Positions 16,002 to 27,633 are shown, counted from the first letter of the stretch. The stretch: 64,000 nucleotides of DNA from Candidatus Nitrospira nitrosa (GCF_001458735.1 NZ_CZQA01000001.1:868001-932000); one strand, 5' to 3'. The notes: generated by a model not told the origin, from the letters alone. Numbers and translations are program-made.

Positions 16002-16869
16002 TTAGGTGTTCTGTCTCAGCATGTGATGGGTTGGGTTAGCGGTGAAACGTTCTGGTTCTTGTGTCCAGATGTTGCCGATGTCTTCGAAGGGCGTGAGGCC
16101 TTTGAGGGTTGTGAGCCGCCGCCCATCGTTATAGGCGTTGATGAAGTCGTCCAGGGAGGCTTGATCTTGGTGAGGCGGTGCTCGATCCCGTGTGCGTTGC
16201 ATTGCATGTCGAACCTATGGGTGAGGTATGTGGCGGTCGGGCCGTCAGCGTCGCGCGGTGGAAACGTGAACCGGATGCCATTGTCCGTCAGCACGGTGTG
16301 GATTTTGTAGGGAACCGCTGCGATCAGCGCGACGAGGAAGGCTGCGCCGTGCCCCGGTTCGCATGGTGCACAAGCTGGACGAAGACGAACGTGCTGGTAC
16401 GGTCGATCGCCACATACAGGGACAGCTTGCCTTCCGTCGTTCCGACCTCGGCGATGTCGATATGAAAGTAGCCAATGGGGTATGTCTTGAACTTCTTCTT
16501 CGGTTGCTTGTCTCCCGTCACTTCAGGTAACCGGCTGATCCCGTGGCGCTGTAAGCAACGATGGAATGACGATCGGGTCAGGTGTGGGATCGTGGCGTGC
16601 AAGGCGTAGAGGCAGTCATCCAGTGGCCGCAGCGTCTGTTGCCGGAAGGCGACAATAATGGCTTCTTCTTTACTCGATAGCGTGGTGGACTTGGCATGCT
16701 TGGGGCCGGTGGGCAGATCGTTGACAGACGTGCGCCTCTTCCACTTGGCCACCGTTTTCGGATTGATCCCGTACCGGCTGGCCAGCAGGATCAGGCTCTC
16801 TTGACTCTGTTGGATTGCTCGACGCACCGCCGCTGTCGTGCGGGCGCTCCCGTGGAGTACTTATCCCAT
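16002..16869 (-). pseudogene. IS481-family transposase, disrupted
   Basis: The remains of a single transposase can be read from 16869 down to 16002. Codon 3 is a stop (ATG GGA TAA, where family members have a CAA). The N-terminal part runs intact through the HTH ('LASRYGINPKTVAKWKRR') and the first catalytic Asp region ('GYFHIDIAEVGTTEG'). A one-base deletion near 16345 shifts the frame; the sequence resumes as 'IHTVLTDNGIRFT', with the second Asp. A deletion of roughly 90 bases near 16150 then removes the part with the catalytic Glu, and the third frame ends 'LTTLKGLTPFEDI'. It cannot encode an active enzyme. Confidence 0.9.
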
Positions 16870-16925
16870 CACGCATCCTTCCATTGATGGCTGAAGAGTA
16901 CACCATCACATACTGGGACTAAACA
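16007..16925 (-). mobile_element. decayed IS481-family insertion sequence
   Basis: The ends form an imperfect inverted repeat of about 23 bases beginning with TGTT: left end 16007-16029 (tgttctgtctcagcatgtga...) and right end 16903-16925, whose complement reads tgtttagtcccagtatgtga.... They match at about 19 of 23 positions. The element is 919 bp, shorter than usual for the family because of the internal deletion. No convincing target-site duplication was found in the flanks. The transposase stop codon lies a few bases outside the left repeat as drawn, so that boundary may be off by several bases. Confidence 0.85.
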
Positions 16926-17024
16926 CTAGTTAAGACCATGTCTTCCCACAGGTCGTACGATTGAGAATAGGAGACCAGGAAGTACCAAGGGTATAGATAC
17001 GGTGGCGGACCTCATAGGAGGAAA

Positions 17025-17219
17025 TCATGAAGGTCGTGGGCATACCAAATTGGAGGATTGAAGACCGGGGCCGAATGTTTTCGGCATTGCCATAGACAAT
17101 ACCCATATTTCCCAGGCAGTTTCTCCAGCTTCCCGGACATTTGTCGCGCTCTGCCCTCCGCCAGCTAACTGCGCAGTTTCTTGAACAGATACGCGTTCCA
17201 TAGATGAAGAACTCTTCAT
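17025..17219 (-). CDS. possible small protein, 64 aa (doubtful)
   Basis: A 64-codon frame starts with an ATG preceded by GAGGAGATC, a good ribosome site. The product is polar at its start (MKSSSSMERV), with no domain, signal or transmembrane segment. On the opposite strand at 17030 a 21-codon frame also begins behind AGGAGGAAATC, so the region has facing start-like signals. Neither is supported beyond the ribosome site. Confidence 0.25.
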   Translation of the reverse strand: MKSSSSMERVSVQETAQLAGGGQSATNVREAGETAWEIWVLSMAMPKTFGPGLQSSNLVCPRPS

Positions 17220-17288
17220 GATCTCCTCATGGCGGCTTCATCTTGAAGGGGTATCTTTGTAGAAACGGAAAGGGGGTGAGGAACGATC

Positions 17289-17369
17289 ATGGTGTCATTT
17301 ATAGAAGTATTCATCTTGGTCAGCATTGTTGGAGTGTTGTACGCGATGTTGCAGCTTTCGCGCGGGTAA
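17289..17369 (+). CDS. possible 26-residue membrane peptide
   Basis: A 26-codon frame encodes MVSFIEVFILVSIVG and then VLYAMLQLSRG, almost entirely one hydrophobic helix with an acidic residue near the start and Arg at the end. AGGGGGTGAGG lies 9-19 bases upstream. Small single-helix proteins of this type are common regulators or respiratory subunits, but no family is recognised and chance cannot be excluded. Confidence 0.35.
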   Translation: MVSFIEVFILVSIVGVLYAMLQLSRG

Positions 17370-17730
17370 TCGCTGTCGCCAAGTTGTTGGGTAGTGACCC
17401 TACCTTGACGGCAGACCGCGCGGTATTGGAGTTGGGAAGGTCTACCTCCCGTGGAGGTCCCAGTAGAAACCTATCACGGTTTCACTGGGGAGAGGACGGG
17501 CAACATCAGAAACGGATCCTTTCTGACCTTCCCGTAGGATCAAACTGGGCATACAGAACGCGCGGGGGAGTGGGGTAGTGCCAGCAGCGAAGGATGTGAC
17601 TCTATCACTTCCGTCGTCGTCTTCCAGACTCGGTCAGAGGGAAAGTGGGGGTACTCCAAAATGACCGGAATGTTCTCTGCTCTCTGACCATGAAACCATC
17701 CCCTCCCTTAAACGACGGTCGCTCTCCCTA

Positions 17731-18204
17731 TTACTTCCTCTCCTTGATCGCCCGTTCAACTTCGCGCCCTGCTTCACGAGCCTTGATGGAATCACGGCGA
17801 TCATGCTGCTTTTTTCCCTTCGCCAATCCGAGTTCAACCTTCGCCTGGCCTCGTTCTGAAAAGTAGATCCGGAGAGGGATCAGCGTGAGCCCTTTCTGCT
17901 GCGTCTTTCCGAGGAGCTTGTTGATCTCCTTTCGATGAAGAAGCAATTTACGGGTTCTGACCGGGTCATGGTTCATAATATTGCCATGACTGTAGGGACT
18001 AATATGGCAATGGTAGAGAAAGACCTCGCCGTCTTTGACACCCGCATAACTGTCTTGTAGGTTCACGCGTCTGTCCCGAAGCGATTTCACCTCAGTGCCT
18101 TTGAGCACAATCCCGACCTCGAATTTTTCTTCGATAAAATAGTCGTGATACGCCTTCCGATTGGTAGCCACCACCTTCTGCTGATCCTCTTTGTCTTTCG
18201 CCAT
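17731..18204 (-). CDS. smpB: SsrA-binding protein SmpB
   Basis: Binds tmRNA and brings it to stalled ribosomes for trans-translation. The 157-residue product shows '[29 protein letters not shown]', '[25 protein letters not shown]', '[12 protein letters not shown]' and the basic C-terminal tail '[20 protein letters not shown]', all diagnostic. The start is ATG at 18204; a TTG six bases upstream is in frame but less likely. tmRNA itself was not found in the window. Confidence 0.97.
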   Translation of the reverse strand: MAKDKEDQQKVVATNRKAYHDYFIEEKFEVGIVLKGTEVKSLRDRRVNLQDSYAGVKDGEVFLYHCHISPYSHGNIMNHDPVRTRKLLLHRKEINKLLGKTQQKGLTLIPLRIYFSERGQAKVELGLAKGKKQHDRRDSIKAREAGREVERAIKERK

Positions 18205-18256
18205 ACCCAAACACCAATACCTTGATCTCGATCACCGCTCGCGCCTATGATGCGAG

Positions 18257-18760
18257 ATGGCTCGCCCCGGCACTCTCGATTCCTTCGGCACGATTCTGTC
18301 TGGTCTATCCAAACGGCTTGGCCTTGAATCGAGGCTGGTGGAACTACGCTTACAACATCAGTGGAGCGATATCGTCGGCGAGCCTATGGCGTCCCACACC
18401 TGGCCGGCCAACATTCGCTTCAAAAAGCTGTATCTGATCGTCAGAAACTCCGTCTGGCTTCAACAATTGACCTTTCTCAAACCGGCTCTCCTGACAAAAC
18501 TACAGGCCGATGCCGGCCCGGAGCTTGTGACGGACATTGTCGGTCGCGTCGGAGAACTTCCGCGCGATCGGGAGGCACCCTCTGTTGATCCCGATTCTGA
18601 TATCCGACCGGTACCGTCTGAGAGCGCATGGGCTGAGGTTGTCACCCATACCACGACCATCCAAGATTCCTCTCTTCGTGAGCGATTTAGAGAGGTGATA
18701 TCGCGATACCCCGCTCAGGTTCCGCCTCGATCGGCAAAGGGTCCGTCACGCGCCCCTTGA
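18257..18760 (+). CDS. dciA: DUF721 protein, DciA-type helicase loader
   Basis: DciA is the ancestral loader of the replicative helicase DnaB in bacteria lacking DnaC/DnaI. The N-terminal ~95 residues fit the KH-like DUF721 domain ('LRLQHQWSDIVGEPMASHTWP' then 'LYLIVRNSVWLQQLTFLK'). The C-terminal ~70 residues are polar and low in complexity. Position beside gyrA/gyrB/dnaN/dnaA supports the role. It converges with the minus-strand gene at 18687, and the two coding ends overlap by 74 bases. Confidence 0.85.
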   Translation: MARPGTLDSFGTILSGLSKRLGLESRLVELRLQHQWSDIVGEPMASHTWPANIRFKKLYLIVRNSVWLQQLTFLKPALLTKLQADAGPELVTDIVGRVGELPRDREAPSVDPDSDIRPVPSESAWAEVVTHTTTIQDSSLRERFREVISRYPAQVPPRSAKGPSRAP

Positions 18761-19274
18761 ATAAGACCCGTGTTTCACTAGAAATTCGTCCGTCCTGTGG
18801 CATTGGACCTAGACCACCGTCTTCCTCTTGATCCAGCAAGCGATAATATCCGCGTATGGACTTTTCATAGTCTTTTACCACGGATGCGTCTCCCGCGAGA
18901 TACTTGGCGAGGACATCCGGATCGGTCCAGCCATGATCATCAAAGACGTAAATCATGATTTGCTTGTACGGCCCACTGGGGTCGCCGGGTGTCGTGGGAT
19001 AGATCTTCATCCGGGCAAAGTCATGCGTTTGGTGGCCGACCTTTCGAAAGCGCTTGACCAGGGACTCAACCTCAGCGTCGGTTGTCCCGCGGGGAACATC
19101 CGTCGCGACGAGCACACCCGACTGGGCACCAACGGTATAGGGAGGAATCGATCGATCCGGGCGGCTCAGATACATACCCCCCCAGATCAAGGCGAACGAT
19201 CCGACAAATACGCTGAGCGCAAACTTGACGACGATGTCGAGGGGCTTCTTTGCCTTTTGGTCACTCGGAGGCAT
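18687..19274 (-). CDS. hypothetical single-pass membrane protein
   Basis: 195 residues from ATG 19274 (MPPSDQKAKK). A longer open frame to 19472 would run into gyrA and is not credible. Residues about 10-32 form a transmembrane helix ('FALSVFVGSFALIWGGMYL'). The rest is soluble and probably periplasmic, with 'IMIYVFDDHGWTDPDVLAKYL' recognisable as a structured segment, but no family was identified. It starts 50 bases after gyrA in the same orientation. Its last 74 bases overlap the end of dciA on the other strand. Confidence 0.75.
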   Translation of the reverse strand: MPPSDQKAKKPLDIVVKFALSVFVGSFALIWGGMYLSRPDRSIPPYTVGAQSGVLVATDVPRGTTDAEVESLVKRFRKVGHQTHDFARMKIYPTTPGDPSGPYKQIMIYVFDDHGWTDPDVLAKYLAGDASVVKDYEKSIRGYYRLLDQEEDGGLGPMPQDGRISSETRVLFKGRVTDPLPIEAEPERGIAISPL

Positions 19275-19323
19275 AGCAGAAGACAATGGCCTGGGCCTTG
19301 AAGGATCGGCGGACTTGATCCGA

Positions 19324-21801
19324 TCAGTTCTCGGGAGTGTCCTCCGAGGCGGCATCCTCCCGTTCAACGGTCTCCGCCAATCTGGCCACCGCGACGACTC
19401 GGTCTCCCTCCCCATCGAGATCCAGAATGCGAACACCCTGAGTGTTCCGTCCGATTTCTCGGATATCATCAACCTTGCAGCGCAACACTTTCCCCTGCGC
19501 AGCCATCAACATGATCTGATCGTCATCGCGTACTTGCAGGAACCCCACGGCCAACCCGTTGCGCTCGGTGGTCTTGACGCTGATAATGCCCTTTCCACCA
19601 CGACCTTGCACTCGATATTCGCCTACCGGTGTCCGCTTGCCGTAGCCGCCTTCCGTCACGGTCAAAATCGAGGTGGTCGAGTCTGGAGTCATGGTTTCCA
19701 TCCCGATGACTTCGTTGCCCTCTTCCAGCGTGATCCCCTTCACACCATGCGCCATCCGACCCATCGACCGCACTTCTTCTTCTTTGAATCGAATTGTAAT
19801 ACCTTGTCGTGTTCCCAATAGAATTTCACGCTGTCCGTCTGTCAGCTGCACTCCGATCAACTTGTCACCACCTTCGAGTCCCAACGCAATGATCCCGCCC
19901 TGCCTGGGGTTGCTGAACGCAGACAATTCCGTCTTCTTGATACTCCCCTTTTTCGTCGCCATCACGACATAGCGGTCATCACGAAACTCTTTGACCGGCA
20001 AGGTCGCGGTCACTTTTTCACTCCCGGCCAACGCAAGGAGATTGACGAGTGCTTTTCCTTTCGCGGACCGACTGGCCTCAGGAATCTCATGGACTTTCAG
20101 CCAAAAGACTTTCCCCGCATCAGTAAAAAAGAGCAACGAATCATGGGTGGAGGCGGAAAAAAGCGTCTCGACGAAATCCTCATCCTTGATACCCATCCCG
20201 ATCTTGCCTTTCCCTCCACGTCGCTGAGCCCGGTAGAGGGACACGGCATTCCGCTTGATGTATCCCGAATGAGAAATGGTGACGATTACTTCTTCCGCTG
20301 CAATCAGATCTTCGAGACTGATTTCGGCTTCTTCCTTGACGATCTGGGTTCGGCGATCATCTTTGTACGTTTCACGAATCTCAGTGAGCTCGTTCTTGAT
20401 GATGGTCCGCACCAACGACTCGCTGGCCAGCACGGATCTCAGATATTCAATCTGCTTCAGAACCTCCTGGTACTCTTCGACGAGTTTGGCCCGCTCCAGC
20501 TGCGTCAAGCGCTGCAGCCGCATGTCAAGAATCGCAGTGGCTTGGATCTCGCTCAGGCCAAACTCCCGCATCAACCCTGCACGGGCTTCGTCCGGCGATT
20601 GCGATCGTCTGATGAGTGCGATGACGGCATCCAGATGATCCAGTGCGATCTTGAGTCCTTCAAGTATATGCGCGCGTTCCTCCGCTTTCCTGAGCTCGAA
20701 GGCGGTCCGTCGTACGACGACTTCGCGTCGATGTTCAAGGAAATGACGAAGGATCTGCTTGAGCGTGAGAATCTCAGGGCGATTGTTCACCAGCGCCAAC
20801 ATGATAACGCCGAAGGTCGTTTCGAGTTGGGTATGCTTATACAGATTATTCAAGACCACCAGGGGTATTTCGTTCCGTTTGAGCTCGATCACCACCCGCA
20901 CCCCTTCGCGATCAGACGATTCGTCTCGGAGATCGGAGATGCCCTTGATGCGATCGTCCTGGATCAAGTCCGCAATTTTTTCGATCAATTTGGCTTTATT
21001 GACCTGATAGGGAATTTCCGTGACGATGAGCCGTTCTCGCTCCGTGCGTTCATCGGTCTCGACCACGACTTTTGCCCGCAGTGTCAGAAGTCCGCGTCCG
21101 GTCTCATAGGCTTCCTTAATTCCACCCATGCCATAGATGAAACCAGCCGTAGGAAAATCCGGCCCAGGGATCTTCTGCATCAACTGGGCGATCGTCACAT
21201 CGGGATTCTCCAACAGGAGGAGCAAGCCATCGATGATTTCACGGATATTGTGTGTGGGAATGTTGGTCGCATAACCGACCGCAATGCCCCCCGCCCCATT
21301 GATCAAGAGGTTCGGAACTCTCGTGGGAAGCACCAGTGGTTCTTGCCGTGACTCGTCATAGTTCGGGCCGAAATCAACGGTTTCTTTGTCGATATCGGCC
21401 AACATCTCCTCAGCCAGCTTCGTCATACGGGCCTCGGTGTACCGCATGGCCGCCGCTGAGTCTCCGTCCATCGACCCATAGTTGCCCTGGCCGTCCACGA
21501 GGGGATAGCGCATATTGAAGCCTTGCGCCATCCGCACAAGGGTGTCGTAGATCGCCGAATCCCCATGGGGGTGATAGTTTCCCATGATTTCGCCGACGAT
21601 CTTGGCTGATTTGCGGTAGGCCCGATTGGAGGCCAAGCCCATTTCACTCATGCCGAAGAGGATCCGCCGATGCACCGGTTTCAACCCATCACGGACATCG
21701 GGCAATGCCCTCCCCACGATGACGCTCATGGCGTAATCGAGGTAGGAGGACTTCATCTCGTCTTCGATCGCGATATGACCTAACCGTTCATCAGGGGGCA
21801 T
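19324..21801 (-). CDS. gyrA: DNA gyrase subunit A
   Basis: The 825-residue cutting and rejoining subunit of gyrase, which introduces negative supercoils. The N-terminus 'SYLDYAMSVIVGRALPDVRDGLKPVHRRIL' is typical, and the active-site tyrosine lies in 'AAAMRYTEARMT'. The quinolone-determining region reads 'HPHGDSAIYDTLVRMAQ', with Ser and Asp at the usual sensitive positions. The C-terminal domain keeps the GyrA box 'QRRGGKG', which distinguishes gyrase from topoisomerase IV. It lies downstream of gyrB on the same strand. Confidence 0.98.
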   Translation of the reverse strand: MPPDERLGHIAIEDEMKSSYLDYAMSVIVGRALPDVRDGLKPVHRRILFGMSEMGLASNRAYRKSAKIVGEIMGNYHPHGDSAIYDTLVRMAQGFNMRYPLVDGQGNYGSMDGDSAAAMRYTEARMTKLAEEMLADIDKETVDFGPNYDESRQEPLVLPTRVPNLLINGAGGIAVGYATNIPTHNIREIIDGLLLLLENPDVTIAQLMQKIPGPDFPTAGFIYGMGGIKEAYETGRGLLTLRAKVVVETDERTERERLIVTEIPYQVNKAKLIEKIADLIQDDRIKGISDLRDESSDREGVRVVIELKRNEIPLVVLNNLYKHTQLETTFGVIMLALVNNRPEILTLKQILRHFLEHRREVVVRRTAFELRKAEERAHILEGLKIALDHLDAVIALIRRSQSPDEARAGLMREFGLSEIQATAILDMRLQRLTQLERAKLVEEYQEVLKQIEYLRSVLASESLVRTIIKNELTEIRETYKDDRRTQIVKEEAEISLEDLIAAEEVIVTISHSGYIKRNAVSLYRAQRRGGKGKIGMGIKDEDFVETLFSASTHDSLLFFTDAGKVFWLKVHEIPEASRSAKGKALVNLLALAGSEKVTATLPVKEFRDDRYVVMATKKGSIKKTELSAFSNPRQGGIIALGLEGGDKLIGVQLTDGQREILLGTRQGITIRFKEEEVRSMGRMAHGVKGITLEEGNEVIGMETMTPDSTTSILTVTEGGYGKRTPVGEYRVQGRGGKGIISVKTTERNGLAVGFLQVRDDDQIMLMAAQGKVLRCKVDDIREIGRNTQGVRILDLDGEGDRVVAVARLAETVEREDAASEDTPEN

Positions 21802-21819
21802 CTAGTTCTCCACGAATGC

Positions 21820-21937
21820 TGACAATGGTCACCGGCTTCGTTCTCGGCTCGAAAAGTTCCTCAACGTACCCCAGAGGGTACGCCTCCGGTCTTTTCTTGC
21901 CTACGGCCATGCCGGATGTTTATTTTGAGCATCCTAA
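21820..21937. repeat. copy of the ~120-bp dispersed repeat (between gyrA and gyrB)
   Basis: The core 'cctcaacgtaccccagaggg' followed by tacgcctc is identical to the copy at 43213. The left flank gaatgctgacaa pairs with ttttgagcatcc at the right end. The 163-base gyrB-gyrA gap consists largely of this element. Confidence 0.7.
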
Positions 21938-21964
21938 TAGTGAAAGGACATCCGCAGCTACGTC

Positions 21965-24436
<2,472 letters not shown>

Positions 24437-24576
24437 CTACCTATTCCATCCTCGTGATCAGAGGACTTAAGTCAGTTTGGGACAAAGCTTTCGTCCATGG
24501 GGTAACACCTAGGATTCGATCTGTGGAGCCGTCCAGAAATAGAGGAACTATGATCGTGAGTGCGTGCAGCATTCCG

Positions 24577-25710
24577 CTAAATCTTCACCGGCATGACCAC
24601 GCACTTGAAACCGGGGCTTTCCGGTTCCTGCACCAGACAGGGACTCAGCGGCGTCTCCATCTGGAGGGAAATCGTTTCACCCTCCATCACACTAAAGACA
24701 TCCAAGAGGTAGCGAGCATTGAAGCCGGTCGTCAGGATTTCTCCCTCATAGCGGGCGGGTAATTCCTCCGTCGCTTCGCCGAAATCAGGGCTGGCAGAAA
24801 ATAGCGTCATCTTGCCGGGTCCAAAGGAAAGCTTTACCGCGCTGGCCTTGTCTTTCGACAGGACCGACACACGACGCAGAGCACTCTCCAAATCCGTTCG
24901 AGTGACACTGATGGTCTTGCCTCCATCTTTTGGGATCACCTGTTGGTAGTTCGGATAATTGCCCTCCATCAGCCGTGACGTCAGGAGTAGGCCGCTCTTT
25001 CGAAAGATCATGAGATTTTTCGAAAACCCGATGAGCGGTTCACCATCTCCGCCTTCTTCCAAGAGATGGCGAATCTCGTGCGCAGCTTTCTTGGGAATAA
25101 TCGCTTTCATTTCCTGGGGAGCGCCCGTCGCCTTGGCCCCCGCTTTGCCGACCTCCTGTTCTGCGACAGCCAGACGGTGGCCGTCCGTGCCGACTAATCG
25201 GAGGGTGGTCTTCTTTTCAGTGACAATCAAGTTGACGAGGAGTCCGTTGAGAATATACCGGGCATCATTGTCTCCGGCGGCAAACAGCGTCTTTCGAATC
25301 AATTCGAGCAACCCGTCTCCAGCCAACGGCATTAAGCCCTCTCGCTCGATTGCCGGTAACGCCGGATAATCGGAGCTGGGGAGGCCCACGATTTTGAACT
25401 GGCTTCTCCCAGCCTGAATCGTCGTCCAGTTATTGTCCGTCGCCGTCAGCTCGATGTCACCAGCCGGCAACTCCTTCACGATTTCAAAGAGTTTCCTAGC
25501 GGAGATGGTCACCCCTCCTGTCGACAACACCGTCGCCTTGTACAGACCTCTCATGCCAAGCTCAAGGTCTGTCGCCACGATCTCTACTCCGTCCTGCTTG
25601 GCTTCCAACAGGATATTCGACAGAATCGGCATGGTGTTGCGTTTTTCCACGACGCCCTGCACACGCTGAAGGCCCGTCAATAACTCATCTCGCCCGATCC
25701 GTACTTTCAT
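24577..25710 (-). CDS. dnaN: DNA polymerase III beta sliding clamp
   Basis: A 377-residue ring-forming processivity factor. Recognisable elements include 'NTMPILSNILLEAK', 'ATDLELGMRG', 'VSGGVTISARKLFEIVKELP'-type early-domain sequence, 'GTDGHRLAVAEQE' and the C-terminal 'CVVMPVKI' (the family ends in M-P-x-R/K-L/I). The start at 25710 (MKVRIGRDELL) has GGGGGAG seven bases upstream; an in-frame start at 25725 is less likely. It lies immediately downstream of dnaA, 23 bases away. Confidence 0.97.
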   Translation of the reverse strand: MKVRIGRDELLTGLQRVQGVVEKRNTMPILSNILLEAKQDGVEIVATDLELGMRGLYKATVLSTGGVTISARKLFEIVKELPAGDIELTATDNNWTTIQAGRSQFKIVGLPSSDYPALPAIEREGLMPLAGDGLLELIRKTLFAAGDNDARYILNGLLVNLIVTEKKTTLRLVGTDGHRLAVAEQEVGKAGAKATGAPQEMKAIIPKKAAHEIRHLLEEGGDGEPLIGFSKNLMIFRKSGLLLTSRLMEGNYPNYQQVIPKDGGKTISVTRTDLESALRRVSVLSKDKASAVKLSFGPGKMTLFSASPDFGEATEELPARYEGEILTTGFNARYLLDVFSVMEGETISLQMETPLSPCLVQEPESPGFKCVVMPVKI

Positions 25711-25733
25711 GGAATGCTCCCCCATCGACGTCG

Positions 25734-27077
25734 CTAACTGCGAAGGATCTGCTCTTTCAATGATTCGATCGTCGTCTGCAATCCTGTATCGGTCTCCTTG
25801 GCTTTCGTCACCTGGCGGCAGGCGTGAATAATGGTCGTATGGTCTTTCCCACCGAATTGCCGCCCAATTTCAGGGTATGAAGCGTCCGTCAGTTCCCGAC
25901 AGAGATACATCGCAATCTGTCGAGGATGCACGAGGGTCTTGCTTCGGCGTCGAGATTTTAGTTCCGCGATCTTGACGTGAAATTGAGCGCAGACGGCCTC
26001 CTGGATGTCATCCATCGCCACAACTTTTTTCTTATCTCCAATGAGGTCCCGCAGAACAGTTTTTGCCAGGTCGAGACTAATGACTTGCCCGGTGAGCGAA
26101 GCATAGGCCCCTAGCCGGACGAGGCTTCCCTCTAATTCCCGGATGTTGCTCTTCATGGTGGTTGAAAGAAACTGGATCACATCCTCGGGAAGTTTGACTC
26201 CTTCATCCTCTGATTTTTTCCTCAAAATCGCGATTCGTGTCTCGACATCCGGAGGCTGTAAGTCTGCGATCAGGCCCCACTCAAATCGGGAGCGTAACCG
26301 TTCCTCGATATCGGGCATGTCCTTCGGAAACCGATCACTCGACAGCACAATTTGTTTATGGCCTTCATAGAGCGCGTTGAACGTATGGAAAAACTCTTCC
26401 TGTGTCCGTTCCTTCCCGACGAGAAATTGAATATCATCGATCATCAGCATGTCGATGTGTCGGTAGCGCTTTCGGAGATCCATCATTTTATCGTAACGGA
26501 TCGAGTTAATGACCTCGTTTGTGAACTGCTCAGTCGTTAAGTAGGCAATTCGGAGGTCTCTCTGTTCCGCCACATGATTCCCTATGGCGTTGAGGAGATG
26601 CGTTTTTCCGAGTCCCACACCGCCATAGATAAACAAAGGGTTGTAGGTTTGCCCTGGTTGCTCCGCCACCGCCATACAAGCCGCATGGGCAAACTGATTT
26701 CCGGCCCCGACCACAAAATTCCGGAACGTATATTTTGGGTTCAGGAGAATACCACGCCGTGGTTTTGGTGGGGACTGCCCCTTTCCCCCTTGTGCCGAGG
26801 ATGGTGGCTCGGTCGGAGATGCTGTTGCCCTCTCACGCACAATAAACGCGACAGTCAGAGGTTCACCCCCACTTGCGATTGCCACAGCTTCAGTAAGGAG
26901 AGCTCCATAGTGTGTCTCCAACCACTCTCCAAAGAACTTATTAGGCACCCCGAGGTAAACCGTTGAATTTTCAGCTCGATCAAATTGTACCGGCAGAAAC
27001 CAGGTATCGAAAACCTGTTTAGGGACCTTCTGTTGAACGTACTCAAGGGCCTCATCCCATTCAATTTCTATACTCAT
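25734..27077 (-). CDS. dnaA: chromosomal replication initiator protein DnaA
   Basis: A 447-residue AAA+ initiator. Domain I is 'WDEALEYVQQKVPKQVFDTWFLP', followed by a short linker of about 25 residues. The Walker A is 'IYGGVGLGKTHLLNAIG', the Walker B 'MLMIDDIQFLVGKERTQEEFFHTF' and the sensor segment 'SSDRFPKDM'. The C-terminal DNA-binding domain carries the signature 'GGKDHTTIIHACRQV'. The AT-rich, DnaA-box-bearing region directly upstream is the likely origin and autoregulatory site. Confidence 0.98.
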   Translation of the reverse strand: MSIEIEWDEALEYVQQKVPKQVFDTWFLPVQFDRAENSTVYLGVPNKFFGEWLETHYGALLTEAVAIASGGEPLTVAFIVRERATASPTEPPSSAQGGKGQSPPKPRRGILLNPKYTFRNFVVGAGNQFAHAACMAVAEQPGQTYNPLFIYGGVGLGKTHLLNAIGNHVAEQRDLRIAYLTTEQFTNEVINSIRYDKMMDLRKRYRHIDMLMIDDIQFLVGKERTQEEFFHTFNALYEGHKQIVLSSDRFPKDMPDIEERLRSRFEWGLIADLQPPDVETRIAILRKKSEDEGVKLPEDVIQFLSTTMKSNIRELEGSLVRLGAYASLTGQVISLDLAKTVLRDLIGDKKKVVAMDDIQEAVCAQFHVKIAELKSRRRSKTLVHPRQIAMYLCRELTDASYPEIGRQFGGKDHTTIIHACRQVTKAKETDTGLQTTIESLKEQILRS

Positions 27078-27397
27078 AAGCCGGATTCACTCTCTATACA
27101 CAGGATTACGCACACTTGTGGATAAGTACTCATTTTCTTCGTTTTTCTACTATAAAGAAGGTCCGATGAATAGGATCGCTAGCCACATTCTGTTGAGGTG
27201 ATACTCCTTCTTAAAAATCTATTCACCGGATACTCACATATTCTTCCGGCTCCCCACAGAGGCTCTCCCCAAGGTTATCTAGAAGTGATTGGTGAAAATT
27301 TTCAAATACAATCAAACACTTTCACACTATCCACACTATCCACTTCATTACTCCTAATCCGACGACGACGAATTTTCTTTATTAAGGAACATCGGAG
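27078..27397. other. putative chromosomal replication origin (oriC)
   Basis: About 320 gene-free bases lie upstream of dnaA, markedly AT-rich compared with the rest of the window. Candidate DnaA boxes are a perfect one at 27117-27125 (TGTGGATAA, minus orientation), CTATACACA at 27094-27102, and a tandem pair CTATCCACA/CTATCCACT at 27327-27344. T-rich runs at 27131-27150 and 27200-27245 could be unwinding sites. The gyrA-gyrB-dnaN-dnaA gene order next to it fits an origin. The exact unwinding site cannot be placed by eye. Confidence 0.8.
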
Positions 27398-27619
27398 TTA
27401 CAGAGTAATAACCTGCTGATTTTCTATAATAACCTCCAATAGTTCGCTGTATGACAATGCTGTTCCCTTCTCCTTTGAACAACCAGGTATACTCTCTACT
27501 ACCCTTCCTGCTACAGAATTCTTTTCAACTGCAATAACAGTAACGTCCTTTGTCTTTGGATACAAAAATGGCGAGATCCTCTCTTGTGATGATCGAACTA
27601 AATACACAACTGAATCCAT
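27398..27619 (-). CDS. DsrH/TusB-like small protein
   Basis: 73 residues from ATG 27619 (MDSVVYLVRSS), which has GAAAGAG about 5 bases upstream; a longer frame to 27652 overlaps the gene before it. The pattern of alternating strands and the ending 'YSELLEVIIENQQVITL' resemble DsrH/TusB. A cysteine is at position 47, not near residue 20 where TusB/DsrH usually has one. Being third after DsrE- and DsrF-like genes is the best support. The segment is AT-rich relative to neighbours. Confidence 0.55.
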   Translation of the reverse strand: MDSVVYLVRSSQERISPFLYPKTKDVTVIAVEKNSVAGRVVESIPGCSKEKGTALSYSELLEVIIENQQVITL

Positions 27620-27633
27620 GAGAACTCTTTCAG

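Larger units (their letters stand above)
16926..17730. other. 805-base stretch with no confident gene
   Basis: It lies between the decayed IS481 element and smpB. No conserved family was recognised. It contains three short frames with good ribosome sites (17030 plus, 17219 minus and 17289 plus), of which the last two are listed separately. Several small GC-rich hairpins lie at 17380-17480 (for example ggtag tgacc ctacc), but no tRNA- or tmRNA-like fold was recognised. Insertion and decay may have shaped this region. Confidence 0.6.

Noticed and set aside
17378-17640. Possible tmRNA or other structured RNA near smpB
   Set aside because: smpB is adjacent and there are small hairpins, but no tRNA-like acceptor/T-arm or tag sequence ending in Ala-Ala-stop could be found on either strand.
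27327-27344. Tandem actatccac units as a possible CRISPR or iteron array
   Set aside because: Only two units, and they match DnaA boxes; there are no spacers or further copies.
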